In this document: piece after piece, positions 19,125 to 27,982 of the stretch
How positions within the stretch are numbered: the stretch's first letter is position 1
Layout: each line of letters begins with the position of its first letter
NCBI RefSeq assembly: GCF_030297155.1
Contig: NZ_AP028068.1
Location: 124,001 to 188,000, forward strand
Reading direction: 5' to 3'
Length of the DNA: 64,000 nt
DNA from: Vibrio sp. FE10
GTDB taxonomy: Bacteria > Pseudomonadota > Gammaproteobacteria > Enterobacterales > Vibrionaceae
Notes under the pieces: generated by a model
The model's input: the letters and a program-made list of their open reading frames with translations, nothing else
Database searches by the model: none
What the model was told of the DNA's origin: nothing
Translations under genes and position numbers: made by a program

Positions 19125-19586
19125 AAGATCTCTCCTTATCCATCCTAATTGGATACTTGCGACCTATATGTCGTTGTTTATCTAACGACACTCATTGTTA
19201 ATCCGACTACACATGAAAGGTTGAATCCGAAGCTACACATCACGTAGCGTTTAACCTCAATTCGCCAGTTCGTATCAAAAAATCATACGAACTTATACGG
19301 TTCAAAAACGTTCAAGGTTTTAACCAAAGATTCAAATACGACGAAATTGTTAGTTTTTGTTATATTTATGTAAAAGGCTAGTTAGTGATATCCAATTGTT
19401 CAAGGTAAGTTTACTTACTAAACAGTCAATTATTTGAAGTCGCTTGACCTATAAGCCCTTCCTCTTCCCTTGCCGTTGGAATTTATTTTAAATTGAGTTT
19501 TACGATTGCCTTAATAGAAATAATAATCAATATCACTTAAGTTAAATCAACAGTAAGTCATCCCGACATTAAAAGGTTTAGTGATT
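19125..19586. promoter_or_regulatory. Divergent intergenic region ctaC / phosphohexomutase
   Basis: 462 bp with no credible gene. It must hold the promoter of the cta operon (minus) and of the mutase (plus). Two dyads are visible: GTTCGTAT-N9-ATACGAAC at 19268-19292, about 145 bp before ctaC, and GTAAGT-TT-ACTTAC near 19407. I cannot match either to a named regulator. Confidence 0.45.
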
Positions 19587-21311
19587 ATGCAAGATGCTAT
19601 GAACTGGTTAGCGAGAGACCCAGATCCAAGAACTCGTGAAGAGCTTCAACATCTCATCGATAAGAAAATGCACGCCGAGATCGAAGATCGTTTTACACAA
19701 CGATTAGAATTCGGTACTGCAGGCCTGCGCGGCAAAGTAGGATGCGGCCCAAATAGAATGAACCGTTTGGTAATACAAGAAACGGCGACAGGGCTTGGCC
19801 ATTACTTAATTGAACATGTCGCTAATGCGGCTATTCGTGGTGTGGTGGTTGGTTATGACGGACGTCTAGATTCTAAACAATTCGCCATCGATACCGCTTC
19901 GGTACTGACGGCCTTAGGTATTAAGGTTTATTTGACCGCAAACGTCGCAGCGACACCCATTGTTGCCTTTGGTATTGAACACTTCAACGCAGCAGCGGCT
20001 GTCGTTGTGACAGCCAGCCACAATCCACCTGAATATAATGGGTTTAAGGTCTACTGGGAGAATGGAGCTCAAATCATTCCACCACATGATGCGGGCATCG
20101 CTGATGAAATTGACGTCGCTTCAACTAAACCAATCCCACTAATCAGCCTCAGTGACGCAGAAAAGCAAGGGAACTTAGTTTGGTTAACCGAGGGTTACTA
20201 CCAAACTTATCGCGCTGCAATTAACCAAAGCCCTTATGTGCGCAACGACATCGATTCAGCGCATACCACCGTGACCTACACGGCAATGCATGGTGTCGGT
20301 GCACAAATGGCAGAAGATCTTCTGCACGACGGTGGATTCCATAAAGTATTCAGCGTGGCGGAGCAAAGAGAGCCCGATGGTCACTTCCCGACGGTTAATT
20401 TCCCCAACCCAGAAGAAAAAGGCGCGATGGATCTCGTCGTCAATTTAGCGAAAAGTGTCGATGCCGACATCGCTTGCGCCAACGATCCGGATGCAGACCG
20501 ATTCGCCGTTGCCGTTAGAACTGAAGATACAGTTAGAACCAATGATGCTTCCTATAAGATGCTGACCGGTGATCAAGTCGGTGTGTTATTTGCTCATTAC
20601 TTGCTATCGAAGCCTCATACCAAAAACCAATTGGTTGGTAACAGTATTGTCTCTTCGACCTTGCTCGAAAAGGTCGCTAACTCTCATGGTGCTACCTACT
20701 TCCAAACACTGACCGGCTTTAAATGGTTAGCGAATATCGGGATGCAGTTGGAAGATGAACAGAATGAATTCTTATTTGCCTATGAAGAAGCACTGGGCTA
20801 CACGATTGGTACTCAAGTTCGCGACAAAGATGGACTTTCTGCACTGGTAGTATTTGCTCAACTGGTTGAAGAGCTGAAATCTCAAGGTCGAACCGTTTGG
20901 GATCTTCTTGCTCAAATTTCTTTGGAGCACGGTGTGCATACCAATGCTCAACGCACTATCGCCCTTGATCCAGATTCACCGTCGATAGGTTCAAAACTTA
21001 GATCAGCACAACCTAAAACCATTGGTGGCGTAACTGTCTCGGTAATTGAAGATCTGCAATCTTCTCTGCGATACATCGTTGGTGGCGATACTGAAACCAT
21101 TAACTTACCAACGAGTGACGTATTGATTTATCACTTGGAGGATGGTTCTCGAATTATCGTTCGACCTTCTGGTACAGAACCAAAAGTAAAAGTCTATTAT
21201 GAGACGGTGACAAAGTTTGAGGGTTCAGAAACGTACGATGAAGCTCGTCAACGTGGAGAAGAGTATACAAATAACTTGATTAAACAACATCAGCAAGAAC
21301 TCAGTGCTTAA
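19587..21311 (+). CDS. Phosphoglucomutase/phosphomannomutase family protein (PgcA-like)
   Basis: 574 aa from the ATG at 19587, which has AAAAGG 10 bp upstream; the GTG at 19581 is too close to that site. It belongs to the long alpha-D-phosphohexomutase subfamily (PgcA/PGM2), not the ManB type: FGTAGLRGKVGCGPNRMN substrate loop near residue 50, phosphoserine loop TASHNPPEYNG (Ser ~144), metal loop DPDADRF (~301), EEALGYTIG specificity loop, and C-terminal RPSGTEPKVKVYYE. The expected reaction is glucose-1-P to glucose-6-P (or pentose-P) interconversion. Monocistronic, with a terminator following at 21381. Confidence 0.88.
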   Translation: MQDAMNWLARDPDPRTREELQHLIDKKMHAEIEDRFTQRLEFGTAGLRGKVGCGPNRMNRLVIQETATGLGHYLIEHVANAAIRGVVVGYDGRLDSKQFAIDTASVLTALGIKVYLTANVAATPIVAFGIEHFNAAAAVVVTASHNPPEYNGFKVYWENGAQIIPPHDAGIADEIDVASTKPIPLISLSDAEKQGNLVWLTEGYYQTYRAAINQSPYVRNDIDSAHTTVTYTAMHGVGAQMAEDLLHDGGFHKVFSVAEQREPDGHFPTVNFPNPEEKGAMDLVVNLAKSVDADIACANDPDADRFAVAVRTEDTVRTNDASYKMLTGDQVGVLFAHYLLSKPHTKNQLVGNSIVSSTLLEKVANSHGATYFQTLTGFKWLANIGMQLEDEQNEFLFAYEEALGYTIGTQVRDKDGLSALVVFAQLVEELKSQGRTVWDLLAQISLEHGVHTNAQRTIALDPDSPSIGSKLRSAQPKTIGGVTVSVIEDLQSSLRYIVGGDTETINLPTSDVLIYHLEDGSRIIVRPSGTEPKVKVYYETVTKFEGSETYDEARQRGEEYTNNLIKQHQQELSA

Positions 21312-21380
21312 GCAAAGCCCAACGTGAGGCTTATATCTACTGAGATAAAGTAGTCGGTTAAACTACAAACCATCAAAACA

Positions 21381-21410
21381 AAAATGGACGCTCATTAGCG
21401 TCCGTTTTTC
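21381..21410. terminator. Bidirectional terminator
   Basis: GGACGCT-CATT-AGCGTCC stem (21386-21403) flanked by A and T tracts, between convergent mutase and LysE-family genes. Confidence 0.87.
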
Positions 21411-21428
21411 GTCTTATTTACACTGCAA

Positions 21429-22058
21429 CTAACCGATGAAGGAAGATAGCATCCAAATCGCTAAAACGATGAATACAGCGCCCATCACCTTCTGTTGATA
21501 GGTACGAAACTTTGCGTTTTCAACCAAAGATTTACCAACCGTACCCACTAAAGCAACCAACAAGAAGTTGAATGTTAAACCTAGAACATTCAGTAATAAA
21601 CCGAGCATCAACATCTGCTCACCCGAAGTCGCTTCAATATTGGTAGACACAAACTGAGGTAAGAACATAACGAAGAAAATCAGAGCCTTCGGGTTAAGCA
21701 AGTTGCTAATCAATGCTCTTTGGTAGTAGGTTTTCGCGGCAGAATTATCGCTGAGTTCAGGCGCATTCCCCTGCTCAGTTCGCAGGCAATCCCAACCCAT
21801 CTTTAATAGATAGGCACCACCCAACAAATTCAGGGCTTTTAAGGCAATAGGACTCATGGCGATCAGCGCCGATACACCCATGGCTGCCAATACCGTCAGA
21901 ATAATTCCAGAGGTTGCATTGCCTAGGCTTGCGAATACACCGACTTTTCGGCCATAACTCATACTAGAGCTGGCAATAAGTAACATATCAGGGCCAGGTA
22001 AAAGAAGAAGTGCAACAACGGCAGTAAGGTAGACGGGTAATATAGCTAAATCGATCAT
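21429..22058 (-). CDS. LysE/RhtB family amino-acid exporter
   Basis: 209-aa inner-membrane protein with about six helices. The LysE signature LLPGPDMLLIASSSMSYGRKVG is at residues 18-40, then a GNATSGI segment and a conserved SNLLNPKALIFFVMFLPQFV in the fourth helix region. Family members export small amino acids or homoserine lactone-like compounds; the substrate here cannot be read from sequence. Monocistronic on minus. A second member of the family is at 44893. Confidence 0.87.
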   Translation of the reverse strand: MIDLAILPVYLTAVVALLLLPGPDMLLIASSSMSYGRKVGVFASLGNATSGIILTVLAAMGVSALIAMSPIALKALNLLGGAYLLKMGWDCLRTEQGNAPELSDNSAAKTYYQRALISNLLNPKALIFFVMFLPQFVSTNIEATSGEQMLMLGLLLNVLGLTFNFLLVALVGTVGKSLVENAKFRTYQQKVMGAVFIVLAIWMLSSFIG

Positions 22059-22208
22059 GGGTTTCAGTATTGATAAAAACGGAGGCGGATTTTATATCAA
22101 TTACCAACACCCTTCCAGATGCAATCAGTTGTCATGAGCGAATTATTTCGAATTAAACACCACTATTCATCAATGAAGCCAATTTATTAACTGCAAAAAT
22201 CAGACTAA

Positions 22209-22841
22209 CTAGCTCGCGACCCATTCGATCTCAATCAATGTAGCTTCACCGCACTTTAGACGACCGAGGAATATGTCACCTCGATGAACTTCACCAACAC
22301 CCTTAGGAGTGCCCGTCATCACCACATCACCGTTTAACAGCGTGGTATAAGACGAAAGTTCTTCCAAGATAGTCGAAGGTGAGTACAGCATTTGCTCTAC
22401 GTGTCCTTTTTGCACACGGACACAGTTGATAAATAGCTCTAGATTTAGATCCGACAAATCCAGCCCATCAGTCGGTACGAAACGGCTCAAGACGGCCGAA
22501 CCATCAAATGCTTTGGCACGTTCCCAAGGCAAGCCCTTCCCTTTTAAATGGCTTTGTAGCTCTCGTTTAGTAAGATCTAACCCTAGCCCTACTGCAGAAT
22601 ATTGACCGTTTTCAACAATGAAGCAGATCTCAGCTTCGTAATGCAGAGCTTCTTGATGGAAGGAACTTAGAGAGGAGGTAACGCTGGTGCTCGGCTTGTT
22701 GAACACCACCATAGCGTCAGGGATAGCATTGTTGAGTTCTTCAATATGGTCCACGTAATTGCGCCCAACACATAATACTTTTGTTGGTACTGCCGTTCGC
22801 TTGGAGTTCATCAACTGTTCTTGATCTACAACGCTGCTCAT
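22209..22841 (-). CDS. Fumarylacetoacetate hydrolase family protein
   Basis: 210 aa with the small single-domain FAH fold. KVLCVGRNYVDHIEELN is the N-terminal signature, HYEAEICFIV supplies the acidic metal ligands, KAFDGSAVLSRF the central Asp loop, and GDVVMTGTPKGVG the C-terminal catalytic loop. Such proteins act as acylpyruvases or oxaloacetate decarboxylase/tautomerase-like enzymes (E. coli YcgM type). RBS AGGGAT precedes the ATG. No catabolic neighbours point to a substrate. Confidence 0.87.
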   Translation of the reverse strand: MSSVVDQEQLMNSKRTAVPTKVLCVGRNYVDHIEELNNAIPDAMVVFNKPSTSVTSSLSSFHQEALHYEAEICFIVENGQYSAVGLGLDLTKRELQSHLKGKGLPWERAKAFDGSAVLSRFVPTDGLDLSDLNLELFINCVRVQKGHVEQMLYSPSTILEELSSYTTLLNGDVVMTGTPKGVGEVHRGDIFLGRLKCGEATLIEIEWVAS

Positions 22842-23098
22842 AGTTTATCCCTGAACTATTTTTAGGAGTTCAGAGTTTAACGCATCATAAAGACAGAATC
22901 TTTGACAAGATGGTGGCGAAGTTCAAATTTCTGATCATGAGCTCAATTTGTTGATTTGGTTAATTTTAGACGGTTATCGATGCAAGGGACATCTAATATT
23001 TTAGGGAGGAAATCACTAATTTCGAACAACTCGATAAATTGATAGTTCTAATCACAAGATTGTATTGATTCTATTTTACGTAGAACAAAACGAAAAAT
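22842..23098. other. Intergenic region upstream of FAH gene
   Basis: About 260 bp between the FAH start (minus) and the porin terminator. It should hold the FAH promoter; I see no gene, clear operator or RNA structure in it. Confidence 0.4.
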
Positions 23099-23129
23099 GC
23101 CCTCTCCAATCAAAAGATCAGAGAGGGCT
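23099..23129 (-). terminator. Intrinsic terminator of the porin gene
   Basis: GCCCTCTC / GAGAGGGC stem, followed on the minus strand by ATTTTTCG. It lies about 75 bp beyond the porin stop codon. Confidence 0.85.
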
Positions 23130-23202
23130 TAGCATGGTGCCTAGGACAGTATCCTAAAAGGTAAGTTTAAGGAGTAAACACTATGCTAAATCAGTCTGCG
23201 AC

Positions 23203-24240
23203 TTATAGGTAGTAACGAGCACCAAGTAGCCATTGGTCGTCAGCTTTTTCTTTGTAAACGCCTGAACCTTGTAGATCGAATTGGTAACCAGCAAAGCCTA
23301 CGAACTGAGAAGTAAAGTTGTATTCAGCTTGTAGAGCAGTTGTGCTGAATACTGTTTCGCTCTTCTTGTCGTCTTCTACAGCTTCGTAGTTAACGCTTAG
23401 GTTAAGGCTGTTAGACAGTGCGTAAGAAGCTAGCAATTCAATAGCAACTGACTCTTCAAGAATCTGGTTATTACCAGAGTTCATGTAGTTGTTCATTGCG
23501 TATACACCAGCAAGGTAAAGACCTTCAGCGCCGTATGAACCGTAAGTTGCACTTACTACGTGTGAATCAGCAGTTTGTGAACCAGCAAGAGCGTAAGTTA
23601 CGTCACCTGTGTTGTATGCGTAGTTTGCAGTGAAATCAGCAATTGCATAGTTCAAAGCGATTTGACCACGGTTACCGTATTCGTTCGCGCCATCAGCTTT
23701 ACGACCTTGCCATGCAACCGCTGCGTTTAGAGAACCAGCGTTGCCGAAGTCGATAGCGTTGCCGTAGCTCACCATTTCTTCGCCACGACCAGTACCTAGG
23801 TTACCGTGATCTTCGTAGATGAAGTCATTCGCGAATGCGATTGGCATATCTGCTACACCAGCAACGTTGTAGTAAGGTGCCCATTGAGTACCTACTGCTG
23901 CACGACCGTAATCGTCGTGAGAAAGACCAACGTAACCAAGACGAGTTGTAAATGACTCATCACCACCGTCAAGCATGTTTAGCGCCCATTCACCTTTAGC
24001 ATCAGCAGTAAAGCCGTTACCAAGATCGTGAGTTGCACCGAAGTTGATACGTGGAGAAACAGACTCTACACCGATGTCATCGCTGTTAAGACGGTCATCG
24101 CTGTTTACATCACCAACAGCAACTGAAACGTGACCGCCAACTGAGAATGTTGTGCCGTCTTCGTTGTAAAGCTCTACTGCAACTGCCTGTGTACCAAATA
24201 CTGCACCAGAAATTGCTAGCGCTAAAAGTTTCTTATTCAT
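23203..24240 (-). CDS. General outer-membrane porin (OmpU/OmpC-like, 16-strand family)
   Basis: About 345 aa from MNKKLLALAIS (ATG at 24238-24240); two further ATGs lie 6 and 12 bp upstream in frame, so the start is uncertain by four codons. Signal peptide ends near TQAVA-VEL. The mature protein shows alternating beta-strands with SVGGHVSVAVGD, the ATHDLGNGFTADAKGEW repeat typical of Vibrio porins, RLGYVGLSHDDYGRAAVGTQ with the L3 constriction loop after it, and a C-terminal aromatic (LLGARYYL; ends in Leu rather than the usual Phe). It allows diffusion of small solutes. The last residue being Leu is slightly unusual for BAM recognition. Confidence 0.88.
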   Translation of the reverse strand: MNKKLLALAISGAVFGTQAVAVELYNEDGTTFSVGGHVSVAVGDVNSDDRLNSDDIGVESVSPRINFGATHDLGNGFTADAKGEWALNMLDGGDESFTTRLGYVGLSHDDYGRAAVGTQWAPYYNVAGVADMPIAFANDFIYEDHGNLGTGRGEEMVSYGNAIDFGNAGSLNAAVAWQGRKADGANEYGNRGQIALNYAIADFTANYAYNTGDVTYALAGSQTADSHVVSATYGSYGAEGLYLAGVYAMNNYMNSGNNQILEESVAIELLASYALSNSLNLSVNYEAVEDDKKSETVFSTTALQAEYNFTSQFVGFAGYQFDLQGSGVYKEKADDQWLLGARYYL

Positions 24241-24693
24241 TGTCATATCCATTATGTAACTGGGTGAGTTATTCACTAACAACCTCGTGCTTACGGAGAA
24301 GTTGTTACCTGCATTTAACAAGTAGGAAAACACTAATCTATGAATGTCGAAAAAGTTGCATTAAAATATATAAAATAAAAAAAACAATACTATAAAAAAC
24401 AAAAATCACCTTTAAAACATAAACTTAAAATAACAATGATAGTGAATTTTTGTGTTTTATTTATATCTATCAAAATGATTTTTTGTTTTTAAAATCATAA
24501 TAAGAGCATTAAAAGTCAAATTAAAAATAAACTCATCAGACCATCAAATAACTCACAGTGGCAAATGAAACATCCTGTAACATTCGGAATCCGCTGGAAA
24601 TCTTTAAAGGCGTAAAATAAGCCCCCTACTTCGAATTCAAAGTAGATCTTTAAGCAACGACACAAACACTGAATACAAACACTGGATACAAAA
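24241..24693. promoter_or_regulatory. Long AT-rich porin upstream region
   Basis: About 450 bp with no credible gene. The segment ~24345-24540 is very A/T rich with many A and T tracts, as expected for a strongly regulated porin promoter bound by H-NS- or OmpR-like proteins. No specific site can be named by eye. Confidence 0.4.
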
Positions 24694-24724
24694 AAGGGTA
24701 ATCAGCCCAAGACTCATTACCCTT
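24694..24724 (-). terminator. Terminator after the Hsp70-like gene
   Basis: AAGGGTAAT / ATTACCCTT perfect 9-bp stem, with T-rich sequence on the minus-strand 3' side. Confidence 0.82.
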
Positions 24725-24759
24725 ATAAATCACTTAACTTGTTGTTTTATTGAACGGGT

Positions 24760-26112
24760 TTATTTAAAGCAAACCTCAGCCCAACGCGCCAAACCTGCAG
24801 TTACCGAACCGAAGTAGTTTCCACTAACGATTGGAACATTCGGCACTGCTTGCTCTACAGCTTCACGCAGTATTGGAGAACGAGCAGAACCACCCGTCAT
24901 ATAGATAACGTCTGGCTTTTTCTGGCCTTGTTGGATTGCTTCTTTCACCAACTCAATCATTTTAGATTTTGGAGTTTCGATTGCATCCACCATCTGCTCA
25001 ACTGAAATATCGACTTCTACGAGCTCAGAAGCAACATTAATCGCAGCTCGATACTGAGCGCACTCTGCCAACGCAATCTTAGCTTCTTCCGCTCGGCGCA
25101 CAATACTGTAGCCTAACGTGTCGTGATAAACCTTCATCAAGCGATCCAACTTTTGTGGCTCTGACGCTTCTTTACGAAGTAACTTCAAAGCTGCAAGGTT
25201 TTCTCGAGAATAGAAGTTCTTCTGAGCTTCAACGTTATTGATTGCGATCGGATTCCAGAACTGGGTCAACGGCATATCGATACCAGAAACCCCTTTACTG
25301 CCGATGCCAAAAGGTGACATCAATTGTTTGAAAGCAAGATAGATATCGAGGTCATTACCACCGACTCGCTGACCACTGTGTGCCAACAGACTTTGAGTTC
25401 GATCAGCTTTACCCGACCAGGTCGGCCCCATTTCAAGCAATGAGCAATCCGTCGTACCACCACCAATATCGACAACTAATACGGTTTGGTCTTGAGTCAG
25501 TGTACTTTCGTAATCAAGCCCCGCAGCAACGGGTTCAAACTGAAACGCGATATCTTGGAAGCCAGCACGCTTCGCCGCGCGAGACAAAATATGCTCAGCT
25601 TGTCTGTTTGCTTCTTCCCCGCCACGTCCATGGAAGTTAATCGGTCGACCGATAACGGCTTGTTTGATCTGCTCTTGGGTCGTCAGCTCGGCTTGATTTT
25701 TAATATTCGCCATCATGGCGCACACTAAATCTTCGAAGAAGCTCACCTGAACATCATGTAAGCCACTAGCACCAAGGAAAGACTTAGGAGACTTAACATA
25801 ATAAACGTCACGAGGGTCTTCTAAATAGAGGTTCAACGCAGCCTGACCAAATGCCATGTCTTCCGGCACCAGATCGATACTCTCTTCGCGGTTCAATGCA
25901 ATCGCGCGTCGTAACACCTGCTCACCGATAGCATCACTGGGCTTGATGTTTAAGTGACGAAATAGATGCTCAGAAACACTTTCTCGAGTCGGTGCAAACA
26001 CGGTTGAGGGAATATAATGACTCTTACCTTCTAACGGTAACAAGCTAGGTTCTCCATCAACCATAGCTGCAACGGAACAGTTAGCTGTTCCATAATCAAA
26101 TCCAATAAACAT
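24760..26112 (-). CDS. yegD: YegD-like Hsp70-family (actin-ATPase) chaperone
   Basis: 450 aa, an Hsp70 ATPase domain without a normal peptide-binding domain. GFDYGTANCSVA (residues ~4-15) is the phosphate-1 loop, VVDIGGGTTDCSL the phosphate-2 loop and YMTGGSARSP the adenosine loop, all intact. Length matches E. coli YegD (~450). The ATG at 26110-26112 is used because GGGGGAT precedes it; an in-frame GTG 12 bp upstream lies inside that ribosome site. Monocistronic on minus. Physiological clients are unknown. Confidence 0.88.
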   Translation of the reverse strand: MFIGFDYGTANCSVAAMVDGEPSLLPLEGKSHYIPSTVFAPTRESVSEHLFRHLNIKPSDAIGEQVLRRAIALNREESIDLVPEDMAFGQAALNLYLEDPRDVYYVKSPKSFLGASGLHDVQVSFFEDLVCAMMANIKNQAELTTQEQIKQAVIGRPINFHGRGGEEANRQAEHILSRAAKRAGFQDIAFQFEPVAAGLDYESTLTQDQTVLVVDIGGGTTDCSLLEMGPTWSGKADRTQSLLAHSGQRVGGNDLDIYLAFKQLMSPFGIGSKGVSGIDMPLTQFWNPIAINNVEAQKNFYSRENLAALKLLRKEASEPQKLDRLMKVYHDTLGYSIVRRAEEAKIALAECAQYRAAINVASELVEVDISVEQMVDAIETPKSKMIELVKEAIQQGQKKPDVIYMTGGSARSPILREAVEQAVPNVPIVSGNYFGSVTAGLARWAEVCFK

Positions 26113-26231
26113 AATATCCCCCACTCAACAAAAGGGGCGAGATGCTACATGAAAAGCCTAAAAATTACGAGGTCATTTCTCAATTTAACTGAGTAATTTC
26201 TTAGCTTAACGGCTCTTCAAGAAGAAACAAA

Positions 26232-26250
26232 TGTGCTACATTTCAGCACA
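26232..26250. promoter_or_regulatory. Dyad upstream of the DUF1289 gene
   Basis: TGTGCT-N7-AGCACA, a perfect 6-bp inverted repeat 22 bp before the ATG at 26272. It may be an operator or part of the leader. No named regulator matched. Confidence 0.3.
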
Positions 26251-26271
26251 AATGAATGACGGGTCAAATTG

Positions 26272-26580
26272 ATGAAAACACCTTGCTTAGCGGCTTGTAA
26301 AAATAATGGTGGCATATGCAGCGGCTGCCACAGAACGATGGATGAGATTATCGGTTGGAAAGGCTTGTCTGAAAGCGAAAGAGATTCGGTGATGGATAGC
26401 CTCAGCGGTGCGAGTTCAACTCATCAGTGCCCACAGTGTAATGCACCTGCTCAGTGTGATATCAGCGCAGGAAAAGAAACCTGTTGGTGCTTTGAGCTAG
26501 AAAAACGCGATACTAGCAGTATTCCTAAAGGCGGTGTTTGTATGTGTCGCAAGTGCTTGTCTGCACTGCCTATTCAATAG
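26272..26580 (+). CDS. DUF1289 plus cysteine-rich CWC-type small protein
   Basis: 102 aa from the ATG at 26272. The N-terminal half is a DUF1289 motif: TPCLAACKNNGGICSGCHRTMDEI followed by W and a short helix. The C-terminal half has a second Cys set, CPQCNAPAQCDI then CWCF and CMCRKC, resembling cysteine-rich CWC proteins. In all it has a dozen or so cysteines, so one or two Zn or Fe-S sites are likely. The two modules are usually separate genes in other bacteria (established annotation practice); here they form one short fusion. Function unknown. Confidence 0.8.
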   Translation: MKTPCLAACKNNGGICSGCHRTMDEIIGWKGLSESERDSVMDSLSGASSTHQCPQCNAPAQCDISAGKETCWCFELEKRDTSSIPKGGVCMCRKCLSALPIQ

Positions 26581-26614
26581 AGAGTAAACCTGTCTCAACA
26601 TCGAGAACATAAAG

Positions 26615-26640
26615 GAAGCGAGATACTATTTTCTCGCTTC
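26615..26640. terminator. Hairpin between convergent DUF1289 and HopJ genes
   Basis: GAAGCGAGA / TCTCGCTTC perfect stem with an 8-nt loop. No long U tract on either strand, so a moderate call. Confidence 0.6.
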
Positions 26641-26668
26641 AGAATACGAATGTTAGCCTAGTACGTGT

Positions 26669-27019
26669 TTACTTTGCTTTCGCAATCAGCGCAGACTGAG
26701 AAAACTGTACACCACTCCAACCATGAATCATAAAGTTACGAATGTTTTGATGGTCGGTATTCTCGGGAAAACCTAATACATCATTGCGATAAAACTGCCC
26801 AAAACAAGCCAGTGTTTGCTCGGGAGAAAGATCTTGAGCTAAACCAAAAGCAAAGATCTTACACGAACCATTGTTCTGTCCCGCGACATTCACTACATCA
26901 CCGTTACGAAATTCACTCTCAGAAAAGTCATAGTTCGCCTCAATCACCTGCATTGTATCTTCAAATTGAATGCTTTCTGGGGCTTGAGTCAGCGTATTGA
27001 GTAAAGTTTCCAGTTCCAT
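26669..27019 (-). CDS. HopJ-type III effector family protein
   Basis: 116 aa matching the small HopJ family: starts with LLNTLTQAPESIQFEDTMQVIEANYDF, then FRNGDVVNVAGQNNGSCKIFAFGLAQ, FGQFYRNDVLG and NIRNFMIHGWSGVQF. Despite the name, free-living marine bacteria carry it without any type III system; here it is a housekeeping-like cytosolic protein of unknown role. Monocistronic, convergent with the DUF1289 gene. Confidence 0.86.
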   Translation of the reverse strand: MELETLLNTLTQAPESIQFEDTMQVIEANYDFSESEFRNGDVVNVAGQNNGSCKIFAFGLAQDLSPEQTLACFGQFYRNDVLGFPENTDHQNIRNFMIHGWSGVQFSQSALIAKAK

Positions 27020-27216
27020 TTAATATTTCTCCATCAGTACATGATTAACGACAGCAGTGTATCGTGTTTTGAGGTAAGAGTAAGCTGAGTTTTCGTTTTG
27101 GAAAGCCATTCACTTTTTGACTCAACTTTTACAATTACTTAAATGAAACTAATGACATATATTTATCAGGCCGTTATATTATTTGGACAGATGATTAACA
27201 TTGTTCATTGAAGCAT

Positions 27217-27876
27217 ATGCATAAAGATAAAAACTTAGAACTGTTCAGATACCTAAAACCCGGTACAAGAACAGCAGGTGTGTTGGAATTTGGCCCGGAT
27301 GACTCAATTCAGATAAGCACGCTTTACATAGGACACAAACAAGATCAGTACTTGATTCTGGAGCTTTCACAAAAAGCCACGGAAGCATTAACGCTAAGAA
27401 AGCTTAATAACGTCGACATCATTGTTCGTGCAATTACCGATACCGAACTTGGTCACATTGTCGCGTTTAAGACCAATGTACTGGCTCATATCACCTCGCC
27501 TGCACACCTTATCTTCCTTCGCCCACCCTCAAGCTTTGCAACAAAACCCATTCGTGAGCACGAAAGATACAAGGTACGACTGGAATGTGAAGTCACCTTT
27601 GATACCTTGTCATTGGATGCAACTTTAGTGGATTTTTCTGCATCAGGCTGCGGCATCTATCTTACCCAGCAATCGGATATCGATATCGGCTGGAAGATTA
27701 AGGCCAACTCTATCTTGAGTGAGTACTTAGACAGCGAACTTGTCTACAAGGTAGTGAGTAAAAAAAGACAAGGCCAAGGTTGGTTGTTGGGGATACAGTT
27801 CCCTGAACATATAGAGATGAACGACGAATTGAGAACGTTATTGTTGGAGCAAGCCTTTACCGCTGGTTCTTTATAA
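27217..27876 (+). CDS. PilZ-domain c-di-GMP-binding protein (YcgR-like)
   Basis: 219 aa from the ATG at 27217 (an in-frame TTG lies 9 bp upstream; neither has a strong ribosome site). The N-terminal ~100 residues resemble the YcgR-N/PilZN flanking beta domain. The PilZ domain starts with the c-di-GMP motif REHERYKVR (RxxxR, about residues 112-120) and continues to DFSASGCGIY (D/NxSxxG, about 139-148). Both motifs are intact, so binding is expected. Convergent with luxQ, sharing a bidirectional terminator. Its output (motility, secretion or adhesion) is not visible from context. Confidence 0.88.
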   Translation: MHKDKNLELFRYLKPGTRTAGVLEFGPDDSIQISTLYIGHKQDQYLILELSQKATEALTLRKLNNVDIIVRAITDTELGHIVAFKTNVLAHITSPAHLIFLRPPSSFATKPIREHERYKVRLECEVTFDTLSLDATLVDFSASGCGIYLTQQSDIDIGWKIKANSILSEYLDSELVYKVVSKKRQGQGWLLGIQFPEHIEMNDELRTLLLEQAFTAGSL

Positions 27877-27909
27877 AGACAAGAACGCGCTATTCGCTCC
27901 TGTCTTTAT
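27876..27909. terminator. Bidirectional terminator between PilZ gene and luxQ
   Basis: AAAGACA / TGTCTTT outer stem continued by further pairs across one mismatch. It lies directly after the PilZ stop. Confidence 0.7.
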
Positions 27910-27982
27910 CACAATCTCACTTTCATCGTCATGAGAAACTCGGCTTGGCTTAGTTGATTAATTGTTTGATTAGCTTTATTGA

